From Neoceratodus forsteri (lineage: Eukaryota > Chordata > Ceratodontiformes > Ceratodontidae), in the NCBI GenBank assembly GCA_016271365.2, contig CM057453.1:502795001-502859000 (forward strand): 64,000 nt of DNA, read 5' to 3'. Shown piece after piece: positions 19,137 to 30,163 of this stretch. Numbering within the stretch: the first letter of the stretch is position 1; the number at the start of each line of letters is the position of its first letter. The notes below the pieces were generated by a model. That model was not told where the DNA came from, did not search any database, and worked only from the letters and a program-made list of their open reading frames with translations. Both the position numbers and the translations under genes were made by a program.

Positions 19137-19240
19137 AGGTCTTTAATCTGCAGTGTAAGCAGGTATATACAGTTAGCATGAGTTGTTCCTTTAAAGGTCT
19201 TTATTCTGTAGTGTGCACAGTTATATATGTTACAAACCCA
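19137..19240 (-). repeat. ~57-bp tandem unit with AATAAA on the minus strand, two copies
   Basis: The unit contains gttagcatgagttgttcctt and taaaggtctttattctgtag (variant taatctg). It recurs at 20424-20535 and 27297-27347. Read on the minus strand it contains AATAAAGACC, like the R region of an LTR. Confidence 0.65.
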
Positions 19241-20420
19241 CTCAGCAGGTCAGGCCCTCTACTCCCAAAGTGCCAACCTCTGAGCGCAGTCTTGTGAACA
19301 GTTAACAGAACAAGGTAACCCTCTTGTCTGTTTTGTGAGTTCGGATCAACCTTTGGTCTCAAGTCTTGGAAGGATTCAAACAGTGAGCCTCTTGCTAGCA
19401 TTCCCTATGTACGGGCTCAGATATATCTGTCTTCGGGGTGCCAGATATCTTTGCCTACGGGCACCTAACCAGGTATACAGAGATGAACCCTTAAAAACTT
19501 TAATAAAGACATCAGATTTAAAACACTTCTCTTTCCAGTTTGGAACCACCATTCAAGCTATGTCTAGTGTCTGCTATAACCATATATACTCTTCTTGCAA
19601 GTGAAGGAAAAACAAAGACAGAAGAAGTAAGCTCTAAAAAGAGTTTTTACTAAAAATAGATAAAAAAATATGTCAAACACAAAATATAGAACTATTGTAT
19701 CATAAGACATACAAATATATTAAAAGAACAAGGTTTAAACAGTGCAATTCTTACTACAGTACTTAGTCTCTAAATACCTGCTTAAAAGTGCTCACAGATG
19801 CTTCTTTGTCAGAGTCTAGATAAAGGTGTCTCTGAAGTAAAACAGAATATTCCTTAAAGCAAACTGTATTTGCCAACCCCTTTTTGGGTGAGGTCACCTA
19901 GCTCCTCCTCTGTCAGAATATGTATAAAAAATATATAAATTTAATGAAAAAAACAGGATGTCCTAATAAGGCATTAAGATTCTGTGACCTCAGCATAATT
20001 CAATTTCTCATATAACCCGTTGATGTAGAGAGTCTACTGTCCCTCACAGACATCAAAGAAACATATATGACTTTGCACCCTTGTGTAATAACTTGGGTTT
20101 TCCTCCGTCATTCCTTTCCTGCCAGCTAATTAAGCTAGATCAACAGGATAGCCCTAATTAAGGTCTGTTCTACTCAGTAATTAGCTTCAGGCCTGCCATG
20201 TAACATATTGTATCTAAAACCAGGATGTGTGTGTGATCTCACATGCTGTTTCAGCATTTTCTCATGGCTTTCATCTTTCAATTGAAACCTAGGGGGGAAG
20301 GTGAAGTCACTCCTAGGGCACCAGATTTCAGCATCTCTCATGACAGACAGTAGTACATTTTATATTAAAAAAAAAAAATGATACAGCACTCAGAACTGGC
20401 TGTCCACATCACAACATACA
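19241..20420. other. Unrecognised sequence between repeat pairs
   Basis: This 1.2-kb stretch is bracketed by the same ~57-base tandem unit. No coding resemblance was seen. It could be the body of a non-autonomous LTR element. Confidence 0.35.
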
Positions 20421-20423
20421 GTT

Positions 20424-20770
20424 AGCATGAGTTGTTCCTTTAAAGGTCTTTAATCTGTAGTGTACACAGTTATATGCAGTTAGCACGAGTTGTTCCTTTA
20501 AAGGTCTTTATTCTGTAGAGTACGCAGTTTTATAAAATGGCAAGAAAAAATCTAGAAATCTCATTGGCCAAGAGACATCATCTGACTGTACATTAAATCT
20601 CTATATACACACAGTCATCCTGGTCCTAAACCACATTACACAATGAGCAAATCAGTCCTCATACAATCAGAACTATCTTCCATCAGTCACTCTGCAACCA
20701 GAACTGATCTTCCATCACAAACATGGTTGCTACCTTTACACTGTCAAAACCTTCAAGTGGGCCCTAAAAA
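20424..20770 (-). repeat. LTR-like segment on the minus strand
   Basis: It has two tandem ~57-base units (20424-20530) with AATAAAGACC on the minus strand. A TATA-like word (ttttataaaa on the minus strand, near 20530) lies just upstream in that direction, and a U3-like AT-rich tract continues to 20770. Without a partner protein or clear ends, the LTR reading is inference. Confidence 0.4.
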
Positions 20771-21008
20771 TAAAATTACCTTAAATAAAAAATAAAACAA
20801 ATTAATTAAATGTTGTTTCTCTGATCATCACGCTCTCCTTACACACATAAACAAATTAGAAACATGAAGTATTGTTTATAGTTTTCATTATAACTGTTTC
20901 TTTACTGACAGTGAAAAATTCCCTTCTGTCTTTACCAGCTCATCAGGGAAATCGTTTCTGCTTGCCTTGACAGTGAAATAATTGAGTCACTGGCTCTAAA
21001 ACAAGCCT
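20771..21008. other. Flank of DIRS-A copy 1
   Basis: AT-rich, no gene. It ends at the DIRS terminus near 21009. Confidence 0.5.
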
Positions 21009-21020
21009 TTCAAACAACAT

Positions 21021-21166
21021 GAAGTCTTGCTTTATTCTGACAACTTGCAGTTAGCTCCAGCTCTTGAACTGCCCCGGAGAGTGAAGGGTTAAATTCTATG
21101 CCAGGCATAGAACGTTGGGCTCGAGCTCAGTTGAAAACTCTGTCTGTGTCCTTTTGAAACCAAACC
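21021..21166. repeat. DIRS-A copy 1 left inverted terminal repeat
   Basis: It reads agtcttgct ... gaactgccccggagagtgaa ... ttttgaaaccaaacc, the near-perfect reverse complement of 26523-26668. Confidence 0.93.
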
Positions 21167-21550
21167 GTGTGATTCTTTACTCCGCCTCACTGAACAGTCG
21201 CTCTGGAGAGTTTTCCTTCTGCTCAGTTCTATTGCCGTTAAAGTTTAGGTTTTAGTCCGATTTTCATTCAGTTTTTCGGTTCGAGACTCTGTCTGTGGTA
21301 CCGTAAGTACTTAGATTGGTAGTTGTTGTGTGGAAATTGTCAAATTTTTCCAATCTGTTTGGCTGAACTGATCTTGTAGTAAGATCTTAAAAAAAAAAAA
21401 AGTTAGTGAGTGGTTACCGGTCCGTATCGGTTTAAAAAAAAAAACACGTAATTTTAGCGTTTTTTTCCATCACCCGTGACACGGTGAGAAACCGATAGGG
21501 GAGTCTTGCCTGGCAGTTGCCATATAAAGGGTAAGTTGGTTAGGTTGGCC

Positions 21551-23154
21551 ATGTCTGAGAAACCCAAGAAAAAAACTGGGCCCACTGGGTTTCAACACTG
21601 CAGTGTGTGTGGGGAGGTCTTTGCTAAGGCCAATCCCCACACCACCTGTGTTTACTGTCTGGGGTTTGACCACCTCGATTCAGACTGCCAAATTTGTAAA
21701 AATTTCCCTAAGTCTACCCTGGAGAAAAAGTTAGGTAGACTTAGGGATAAGGAGGCCAAGAAATCTGCTGACCCGGAAGGCCAGCCCGGTTCGGCTCCTA
21801 CCGAAACAGGAGTAGTACCCTCTGACCACGGCAATACTTCTTTGGGCAAGAGGAGAGCCGATCCTGAGGGTCGGTTCCTACAAAAAGAAAACGAAAGGAT
21901 AAATCTTCCGGTTCGGATCCAGAGCTGCATGTTCCGACCACTGAAGAAATAGCCAAAATGATTTGGATTGTGGAATCGCTTCTTCCGGTCCCGACCGATC
22001 CGGTGCCTTCTGGCAGGGGTTCGGTTTGGTCGGTTCCCCCGGTTCAGAATTATTCCCCTGAAGATTTTTATGAACCGGAGTTTGATGAGGAGGGGGATTT
22101 TGAAGAGGATGATTACAACAGTGAAAGTCTGGATGTGCCTGTGGAACCGGACATCTCCCCAGACAGACCTTCTGGTGTTTCCCCCTCCTAGGCTTTCTGA
22201 GTCCCCTCCCTACTGTCTGTTCTACAGAAAAGTGGCTCAAACCCTCCAGCTTCCTATTGAGGAGGCTGTAGAGGATCAAGAGGAGCCTGACTACATAGAG
22301 ATGATGGACATCCCAGAGTCTAAGAGACTGTCTATTCCCCTTCATAGGTCATTTGGGAAACAGACACAAACAATTCTTAGGTTTCCCAACTCTGTACCTC
22401 CTGTTGACAAGAGAATGGACAAGAGGTACACCTTGTCAAGCTCAGATATGGAATTTCTTTACCAACAATGCAGCCATGCTGGGGTAGTGCAGGCTGCTGC
22501 CTGTGACAAGGCAAACATCCCCTTGGCGTCACCCCCCCCAAGACAAAGATTCCAGGAAGACAGATGCCATGGCAAAGAAACAGTACTTGGCATCATCTTT
22601 GGGACTCAGGCAGGCTAATTACATGGCCTATACAGCCAGATACCAGAAGTCCAGGTGGGACACTGTACTGGCAGTGGCTAAACAGGCTTCCCCCCAGCTA
22701 GCTAAGGAACTGGAGGGGGTGGTTGCTGATGGGATTGAGGCATCAAAGGTGCAATTTCATGCTGCTGTGGACTCCAGTGATGTGTCATCAAGAGTCATGG
22801 CTACATATGTGGCTCTTCGGAGAATGGCTTGGCTCAGATGTACTAGCCTTTCACAGGACACCCAGACTAAGGCCATGGATTTCCCTGTAGTGGGTAATTC
22901 TCTGTTTGGGGAGCAGACAGAGAATTACATGAAGGAAATGGATGAGTACGGGACCATTTATAGGAGTGCCCAGGCCAAGGAGAGGCAGGCAACTCCTTAG
23001 GGGCAGGGGCAAGCCTTTTCACAGGCCTTTCTACCAGGCGCAGGCCTCCTCTTCCTTTTCTCAGAGGGGGTTCTTCAGAGGGAGAAGCAGAAGGGGGATG
23101 AGCAGGGCTGCATCCACTCCTCAGCCTAAGGCTCCTGCCAAGCAGACACCCTGA
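21551..23154 (+). pseudogene. DIRS-A copy 1 gag (frameshifted)
   Basis: This is the putative nucleocapsid-like protein of the element. The start is MSEKPKKK at 21551; an in-frame Met at 21506 is possible, but the second copy also supports the MSEK start. Residues about 15-50 hold Cys/His pairs (CSVCGEVF, HTTCVYC, DHLDSDCQICK), the N-terminal zinc finger typical of vertebrate DIRS gag. The rest is acidic and then helix-rich, with a basic Gly/Arg tail (RGFFRGRSRR). Comparison with the copy at 50432 shows frame changes near 21877 and 22185, in the C-run near 22535, and a TAG at 22998 after a small deletion. It is non-functional. Confidence 0.88.
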
Positions 23155-25060
23155 TGTGTCAGCCCAGGTCGTCTTCCTCCATTCCAGAAGGAGGCAGGCT
23201 GGCTTAATTTGTCCAGGACTGGATGTCTGTTACCTCAGACAAGTGGGTCCTGGAGGTTGTAAGCCAGGGGCTGGTTCTCAGTTTCAAAAGTTTTCCGAAA
23301 CTGAGACCCAGATCCTTTCCACCTACAAATAACTTCAGAAACCCTTGCTCTAGAGGCAGAGGTTTTGTCTCTACTGGCTTTAAAGGCCATAGAGAGAGTT
23401 CCTACTCCATACAGGGGCAAAGGTCTGTACTCCAGGTACTTCCTTACTGCAAAAAAGACAGAGGAGTGACGACCCATCCTAGATCTAAGATACCTAAACA
23501 AGCACCTAATAAAGCCAAAATTCAAAATGGTAACTCTAGGAACAATTCTTCCCTCTCTGAGGCCAGGAGACTGGCTAGCCTCCCTGGACCTCAAGGATGC
23601 CTATTTTCACATTCCCATCAGGTGCTCCCACAGAAAGTACGTCAGGTTCGAATTGCCCTCAGGCCATTATCAGTTCAGAACAGTGCCCTTTGGTCTAACC
23701 TCAGCTCCAAGGGTGTTTACAAAGTGCCTAGCAGTAGTGGTGGCCTTTTTAAGAAGGAAAAGGATTTCTATTTTTCCATATCTGGACGATTGGCTACTGG
23801 TGGGCCAGTCTCCAGACCAAGTCAAGTCAGATCTGCAGGTCACCCAGCAAGTTCTCACTTCCCTGGGGTTCCTTCTTAATCTTCCCAAGTCAGTTCTCGA
23901 ACCAGTACAGCTCCTCACTTTTATAGGAGCAGAGCTGGACACCCTCAAGGCAAGAGCCTTCCTTCCTTTGGAAAGGGCAAAAGCCATCTCTCAGCTGGCC
24001 TCTTCCTTTCTCCCTCTGGTTTCTCGACCAGCAAGGCATTTTCTGCAGCTTCTGGGCCACATGGCAGCTTCCACAGCAGTGGTCCAAGGGGCCAGGTTTC
24101 AGATGAGGGACATTCAGTTCCATCTGAGAACCTTTTGGTCCCAAAGGAAAGATCCTCTTACCAAGCTAGTTCTTGTTGCTCAGACCTTAATTCAGGCCCT
24201 TCAGTGGTGGCAGGACCTGGACAGTCTGAGGCAAGGTGTTCCATTTGTACCTCAGACTCACTCTGTGGTTCTTACTACAGATGCTTCCCTTTTGGGGTGG
24301 GGAGCCCATCTGGGGGCTCTCACGGACCAGGGACTGTGGACCCTTCAGGAATCCCTTCTTCACATCAACCTTCTGGAGCTCAGGGCAGTACTTCTTGCCC
24401 TACAAGCTTTCTCTCAGTCAATACAGAACAAGGTGGTTCAGGTCAGGACGGACAACACTACTGCCATGTGGTATATCAACAAGCAGGAAGGCACTCGGTC
24501 CACGGCCTTGTGCATGGAGGGCCATGAAAATATGGTCCCTGGCTTATTCCCTGCAGACCTCTCTAGTTGCGGTCCACCTCCCAGGAAAGGACAATGTGAT
24601 AGCAGATGCATTGAGCAGGATTTCCTAGGGCCATCACGAATGGTCTCTGGATCCTTTGGTGTTGAAGGTGATCTTCTCAAGGTGGGGCACTCCAGAGATA
24701 GATCTCTTTGCAGCCCTAGACGATCACCAACTTCCTCTGTTTTGTTGCAGACCCCCAGTCTTGGGTTCAGTCCCTCTGGATGCTCTGATTTTGAACTGGG
24801 AAGGGAAGTTTCTTTATGCCTTCCCTCCTTTTCCTCTATTGTTCAAGGTTCTAGTCAAGGTAAGGTCACAACCATGCAAAGTGATTCTGATTGCTCCAGA
24901 CTGGGCCAGGCAGCCTTGGTACCCCCTGTTGCTGTCCTTGGCAGTCCATCTTCCCCAGTCTCTTCCCAGCCCAGGAATTACAATCTGCTAACATCCTCTC
25001 AGGGGAGGATTTGTTACCCCAATCTCCAGTCACTCATTCTCAAGGCATGGTTCTTGAAGA
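23155..25060 (+). pseudogene. DIRS-A copy 1 pol: reverse transcriptase, RNase H, MTase-like region
   Basis: RT motifs follow in order: LDLKDAYFHIPI (about 23590), HYQFRTVPFGLTSAPRVF, and the catalytic FPYLDDWLL with Asp-Asp codons at 23785-23790. RNase H has Asp at 24280-24282 (TTDAS), LLELRAV, and RTDNTTAMWYINKQ. After a frameshift near 24510 the text continues IADALSRIS and then W-G-x-P-x-I-D-L-F-A ... AFPPF ... LIAPDW, the region that family literature relates to a Dam-like methyltransferase. A TAA at 23205-23207 replaces the Tyr codon seen in the other copy. The longest clean frame is 23527-25065, partly read in the wrong phase at its end. It would copy the element RNA into DNA, but is inactive here. 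Confidence 0.9.
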
Positions 25061-26104
25061 CTTAGAGTATGCAGATTTACACCTGTCCCAAGGGGTTCTG
25101 GATATCCTTAAGGCTTCTCGAAAGCCTGCCACAAGAAAAACCTACAACTCCAAATGGAAAAGGTTCAGAATTTGGTGTTCCAAGAAGCACATTTCCCCCA
25201 GACACTGCTGAGTTGTCTACAGTTCTGGATTACATGGGTTACCTTAATAGCCTAGGCCTCAAACCAGCTACTCTTGAATTTCATTTGTCAGCAATTTCTG
25301 CTTTCCTGTCAGTGGGGAAATCTTCCTCTCTGTCATCTCACCCTGTATTCTGTAAATTTTTAAAAGGATTGCATCATACCAATCCCCCTTTTAGGGATCC
25401 TGCTCCTGCCTGGGATTTGAATATTTGTATTGCTCTGCTGATGCAACCCCCCTTCGAGCCTATGTCCTCAGCAGAGCTCAACTACTTGACTTGGAAAACT
25501 GTGTTTTTGGTTGCTGTTACTTCTGCCAGACGTATCAGTGAACTGCAAGCCCTGTCAGTGGAGCCTGACTTCATTTCTTTCTGTAGGGATAAGGTGGTCC
25601 TTAGAACCAGCAGAAGGTTCCTACCTAAAGTGGTTTCTGATTTCCACTTAAACCAATCTGTGTCTCTTCCTGTGTTCTTCACTGATCACACCTCCTCAGG
25701 GGAACGGAGGCTACACAGTTTAGATGTTAAAAGGGCCCTTAGTTGCTACATAGAACATACAAAGGGTCACAGGTTTGACTCCCTCCAGTTGTTCCTCACT
25801 TATGGGGACGTAGGTAAGGGAAAACCTGCCACCAAGAGAACCATTGCCAGGTGGATTGTGTCCTGTATTCAATTCTGCTATGAAAAACTGGGAAAAATTG
25901 CACCCTCAGGCCTGAGGGTTCATTCCACTAGAGGTACAGCTGCATCTCTGGCTGCAGCTAGGGATATCCCCTTGTTAGAAATCTGTCAAGCAGCCACTTG
26001 GAAAAACAGTTCATACCTTCACCAAGCATTACTCTCTGGATATCCAGGCTAGGATTGATGCTAGGTTTGGCACAGCAGTACTTCAGAGCCTATTCCCAAA
26101 GTAG
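25035..26104 (+). pseudogene. DIRS-A copy 1 tyrosine recombinase
   Basis: In DIRS elements this enzyme integrates a circular DNA intermediate, replacing the integrase of LTR elements. The N-terminal SAM-like domain starts with ASRKPATRKTYNSKWKRF (from about 25108, in another phase), and the main frame runs from about 25200 to 26010. The catalytic Arg I is in SARRISEL (25531-25533), the H-x-x-R box is HSTRG (25921-25932), and the nucleophile is in KHYSLD (Tyr codon 26030-26032). The Tyr is one frame off because of a one-base gain between about 26000 and 26012. The natural stop is TAG at 26102-26104. All catalytic residues are present as codons, but no single frame encodes them. Confidence 0.92.
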
Positions 26105-26150
26105 GTTCTGTCCCTCCTTCTTGGAGGTGCTGCTTGGTAGTCTTCAAATT

Positions 26151-26243
26151 GTCAGAATACAGCAAGACTTCATGTTGTTTGAAGAAAAAAATACTCACCT
26201 TAGCAATTGTGTTTCTTCTAATGGAGTCTTGCTGTATTCTGAC
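26151..26243. repeat. DIRS-A copy 1 internal complementary region
   Basis: Its left half is complementary to 21009-21041 and its right half to about 26650-26709. Such a region templates completion of both ends during circular DNA formation in DIRS elements. Confidence 0.93.
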
Positions 26244-26522
26244 CTCCCTCCGTGACTCCCCTCTCAGAACCTGTTTTCTGAAGTGGGTAGGCAGGTGCAG
26301 TGTTGCACCCCAGTGGTGTCTTTAGCCCACTCCTGTTGTGTTGGGTGCCTTGGATTTGTTTAATTGAGAGTTTTTAGTTCTTATTACCTGGTTTTGGTTC
26401 TTTGGGTTTCCTTACTTGAGTCTTTTAGGGAATTCAAAGTCTTTATTGCCAGTTAGCTACTAGGTGTTTTTACAATTTCCACATTTTATAGTCAGTGAGT
26501 TTTAGCTCGTAAGAATCTTGAT

Positions 26523-26668
26523 GGTTTGGTTTCAAAAGGACACAGACAGAGTTTTCAACCGAGCTCGAGCCCAACATTCTATGCCTGACATAGAATTTAA
26601 CCCTTCACTCTCTGGGGCAGTTCAAGAGCTAGAGCTAACTGCAAATTGTCAGAATACAGCAAGACTCC
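26523..26668. repeat. DIRS-A copy 1 right inverted terminal repeat
   Basis: It starts ggtttggtttcaaaagg and runs through ttcactctctggggcagttc, the reverse complement of 21021-21166. The element continues past it to about 26709. Confidence 0.93.
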
Positions 26669-26709
26669 ATTAGAAGAAACACAATAACTAAGGTGAGTAA
26701 TTTTTTCTT

Positions 26710-27296
26710 GTCTGCGTGTACAGTATGTTAGGAGAGTAACATTCTACCAGCGGAACTGAGCAGAATTTTGAATCCCTGTATTCCATGATAAACATTCTGT
26801 CTTGAGTGAGGGGGGAAAACAGAAAAAAAAACAGGATTAAGAAAGTAGGCAATACAGTAATACTTTATAAACAAAGCGAAAAGGTGGGAAAACACAGTTA
26901 CATAGGTAGAGGCAGACCCAAACTGCTCCAATAATATATTGCGCTGTCCCTCCAGTTCACTGGTTTAGCATTTTACAGTGAGCTGCTATTCAATCAATTT
27001 TACCACTCCTCCACCCAAGTCTGAAGACCATTTTTCACCATATTTAAATCAAATAACATATTATTATTAAATCTTTAATAATGTGTCCAGAGTTTCATTT
27101 AATTGTTATAGAAGTAGTTGTTATCCATTTTATAAGAGTGATAAAGCACTTCAGGGTGTGGGTTGTTGATTGATAAGAACACAACCCAGCTGCTGTAGTC
27201 ACTCGGCACAAGCGCCTCGTGCCTAACAATGCACCTGGGGGCATGCTCTTATTAGTCAACAACCTACACCCTGTCATTTCTTATTGCTTTCATATA
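26710..27296. other. Spacer between DIRS elements
   Basis: No gene or recognised repeat is seen; it is AT-rich around 27040-27080. Confidence 0.45.
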
Positions 27297-27348
27297 CAAT
27301 TAGCATGAGTAGTTCCTTTAAAGGTCTTTATTCTGTAGTTTACGCAGA
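27297..27348 (-). repeat. Single copy of the AATAAA-bearing unit abutting DIRS-B
   Basis: ttagcatgagtagttccttt ... ttctgtagtttacgcag matches the units at 19137 and 20424 and stops exactly where DIRS-B begins, so DIRS-B probably inserted into this repeat. Confidence 0.6.
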
Positions 27349-27353
27349 TATTA

Positions 27354-27540
27354 CTTCGAGAGGGCTCTTGCAGTAGGTAATTACATATGGGACTGAAGCT
27401 GGCAGGCGTGAGGACTTCACAGAAAAATTTCTAGCTAGCAGTCTCTGGCGGGGGACCGCCCCCGAGTCAGGTAGCCGACGTCATGCGACGTCAGTATAAA
27501 GGGGCGGTCCTTCACGCCCGCCTTGCAGTTCTTTCCCGCC
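27354..27540. repeat. DIRS-B left inverted terminal repeat with TATA box
   Basis: cttcgagagggctcttgcag ... gcagttctttcccgcc, reverse complement of 33402-33589. It contains gtcagtataaagggg; the TATAAA at 27495-27500 may be a core promoter element placed about 155 bases before the gag start. Confidence 0.92.
27495..27500 (+). promoter_or_regulatory. Putative TATA box of DIRS-B
   Basis: TATAAA in a GC-rich context (acgtcagtataaagggg) upstream of gag. The word is also preserved in the right repeat (ctttata near 33442). Confidence 0.45.
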
Positions 27541-27654
27541 GTTAGCTCGTGTCAGTGCCTCGCGGTAAAGTTCAACGCTCGTCAGCCCGTCGGTAGTTAT
27601 ACCATCGTTTTTTTCTCGATTTATTCGACAAATTGTTTACTTTTTCGGTGGTGT

Positions 27655-30163
27655 ATGTCGTTCCCTACACCCTCCGAGCACAAGAATAAGTGCGACTTGT
27701 GTGGCGCCCAACTCCCGCACAAGGACGACCATTCCCAGTGTCTCTTCTGTCTGGGCCCGGACCATCAGGTGGAGAAGTGCCAGCATTGCCTGAAATTCAA
27801 CGCCATCACCCGCAGATGGAGGCAGCAGTCCTTGGAGGCCCACATCCTAAAAAAAGAAAATGATCTCCATGGAGAAGGAGTTGAAAAAGCTCCATCAGCC
27901 TTCTACTTTCCCCGAAGGCCATCGTAAGAAGGATAAGGAGAAGCATCAGGATCGGGGCTCCTCTTCCACCGCAACTTCGTCTGGAGTTGCCGTGTCAGTA
28001 ACCCCAGGACACGCTCGCGGCGCAGCCGTCTTGGAGGCTTCCAAGATGGCGTCGGCCCGCCCGTTTAGCTCGCACTCGGGCTCTTCGGGCGCCTCCGGGC
28101 TTTTGGAGGCCGCCACTCCCAGTAAGGCCGTTGCCGTGTGGCCTACTGGTGCGAGTGGCTCTGGTAAGCCGGACAGCGGCTTCTCTGATTCCCGCATGGA
28201 ATCAGTCACTAAGTCGCCCGACCCTCCGGGGCAGCGCACGGCCCCAGTTCTGCCTGACCAGACTGCCCCTCCTTCGCGGCCTGCCTCGGGCGAAGGGTCC
28301 ACAAAGTCGGACGTTGGCTCCTCCGACGTCCGCCTGGACTCCGCCGATAAGTTGGACGTCGGGTTGCCTGATGCCCGCTCGGTGGCCGAGCCGACGCCGG
28401 ACCTTCTTTCTTCCGCCCTTCCTGGCTCTCCACAGCCTTTGCTGCCCTCCTGGGACCCTGGGTCTCCTCAGCCTGACCCCGGGGATTTTTCCCCTCTTTC
28501 CCCGGGTGATGCTGAGGATTTTCCAGCACCCCATTAGGTCTCCCTCCCGCTGGGCGGGAAGACCTGGCGTCTGTTCCCGGACGCTGGCCCGGCGCGAGTC
28601 CTGCCTACTCAGGCGACATCCCCTCCCGGATCGCCCCCACGCCCGGCTGCCTGCCTTCCAGGCCGCCTGCTGGGTGCCTCGCGGGCTGTCTGCTCTGGCA
28701 GACTCCCTGGTTCCTTGGTATCCAACCCCGTCATATCCGATGCCGTCATACCTGGGTGCGCAGTATCTGGTGCCCCAGTACCTGACGACCGCCTATCCAG
28801 CACCGCAGTACACGGTGCCTCATTACCTGACGCTGGGGTACCCGCCATCCGGTTATGGATACGCTCCTTACAGATACACTCATTATCCGTATCCTCCGCC
28901 GGCCCCTCAGCCGCCGGTGGACTTGAAGGAGACTCTGGCTTCCTGGTGGGCTGAGGCCAAGGCTCAGCTCACTAGGGAGGTGGAGAGTCGTCTTCCGATG
29001 CCGGTCCTGGTTTCGGAGCCCCTACATCGGAGACGAGAGACCCCCTCCGCCACTCCGGATAACAGAGGCGAGCCCTCCGGTTCCAAAGCAGGGTTGGATA
29101 CGCTTCCCCAAGGGCTTCCCAAGGGTCTGTTCCTCCCCCGCACCAGGAGGTGGTGTCTTCCTCTTCATCCTCGGAGCCTTCGGATGACTCCGATGGGCAC
29201 TCTGACTTGGACGACGAGCCCCGCTCTTCGGATAAGCCCAGGCAGAGGACCCCTCCGAAGTCTCCTCCAGAGGATCCCTCCTTTACGGAGTTGCTGTGCA
29301 AAATCCAGGCCATCAGTCAGTTGCACTCTTTGGAGCCAGATCCACAGCGGCAGAAGCTAGCTGCCCATTTGGATCTGCCCGAGGTTGCTCCTACCTTGGT
29401 CCTACCCTGGATCGAGCCTCATGCGGACCTTGTTTCCACTATCTGGAAGCAACCCTCCGCCATAGCCTCACTTCTGAGGAAGGCGGACAGGCTATATCAG
29501 GCTCCCGAGGGTGTTGAGTTTCTTACTTCTCACCCTAAGGTTGACTTGGTCATGATCAGCGCCACCCGTGGCCGGACAGCCAATCCAAAGCACTTGAGCT
29601 CGTTCCCCCCAGCGATAAGGAATCCCACCTTTTGGACCAGTATGGGAAGAAAGTCTTTGCTTCTTCCACTCTGGGTATTAGGACCTTGAACTACATCGCC
29701 CATATGGGGGATTACCAGAAGGTAGTCCTTAGCGAGGTGGAAGCTAAACTGAACTCCCTTCCTGAGTCACAGACCAAGCAGGAAGTGGCAGACCTGGTCC
29801 GATCTGCTCGTTTGGCCAGTAGGCACATGCTTTGTACGCAGCAGTGGACGCTGCTGGTAGGAGCTCGGCGTTCGCAGTAGGTTTGCGGCGCCACGCCTGG
29901 CTCAGAGTGTCGGGTTTGGTCCCTGAAGTGCAGTCTACTGTCCAGGACGCGCCCTTCAGGGGTTCGGTGGTGATGTCAAGGATATCATCACCGGACTGCG
30001 AGAGAAGGGCACTGCTCTCAAGGAGGTTGACGACTTGTATAGAGCCCCTCAACAGCAGCGCCGTCCCTTTCGCAAGCAGGAACGGGCCAAGGCGAAACCT
30101 CAAGGGAAGCGGGCCATTAAACGCCGGGCCCTTCAGGCAGCGAAGCCCCCCCCACCCAGATGA
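27655..30163 (+). pseudogene. DIRS-B gag (several frameshifts)
   Basis: The start is MSFPTPSEHK at 27655. The Cys/His cluster CDLCG ... HSQCLFCLGPDHQVEKCQHC forms the N-terminal zinc finger of DIRS gag, sharing its spacing with the DIRS-A finger. Then come a Ser/Pro/Asp-rich spacer (to about 28540), a Tyr/Pro-rich repeat (28715-28915), an acidic Ser tract (near 29150-29220), and a helical domain with FASSTLGIRTLNYIAHMGDYQK and LRRHAWLRVSG. The latter matches LRRMAWLRCTS of DIRS-A. The C terminus is basic (RRPFRKQERAKAKPQGK), with TGA at 30161. The reading moves between frames near 27860, before 28540, near 29130, near 29620, near 29860 and near 29960. Confidence 0.85.

Larger units (their letters stand above)
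21009..26709 (+). mobile_element. DIRS-A copy 1: full-length DIRS retrotransposon
   Basis: This is a complete 5.7-kb tyrosine-recombinase retrotransposon in the same orientation as NFKB1. Order: left inverted terminal repeat (21021-21166), gag, RT/RNase H, tyrosine recombinase, internal complementary region (26151-26243), right inverted terminal repeat (26523-26668). The complementary region joins the complement of the extreme left end (ttcaaacaacatgaag) to that of the extreme right end (aaggtgagtaa...tttctt), which also fixes the termini. No target-site duplication is expected and none is seen. All three reading frames are damaged. A second copy lies at 49882-55534. Confidence 0.95.

Noticed and set aside
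21506..21550. Upstream Met of DIRS-A copy 1 gag
   Set aside because: The 15 extra codons are not clearly conserved as protein. The MSEKPKKK start is preferred, with moderate certainty.
28131..29360. 409-codon open frame in DIRS-B
   Set aside because: Only its later part (about 28690-29130) is the gag frame. The rest is a GC-rich shadow, so it is described within gag.
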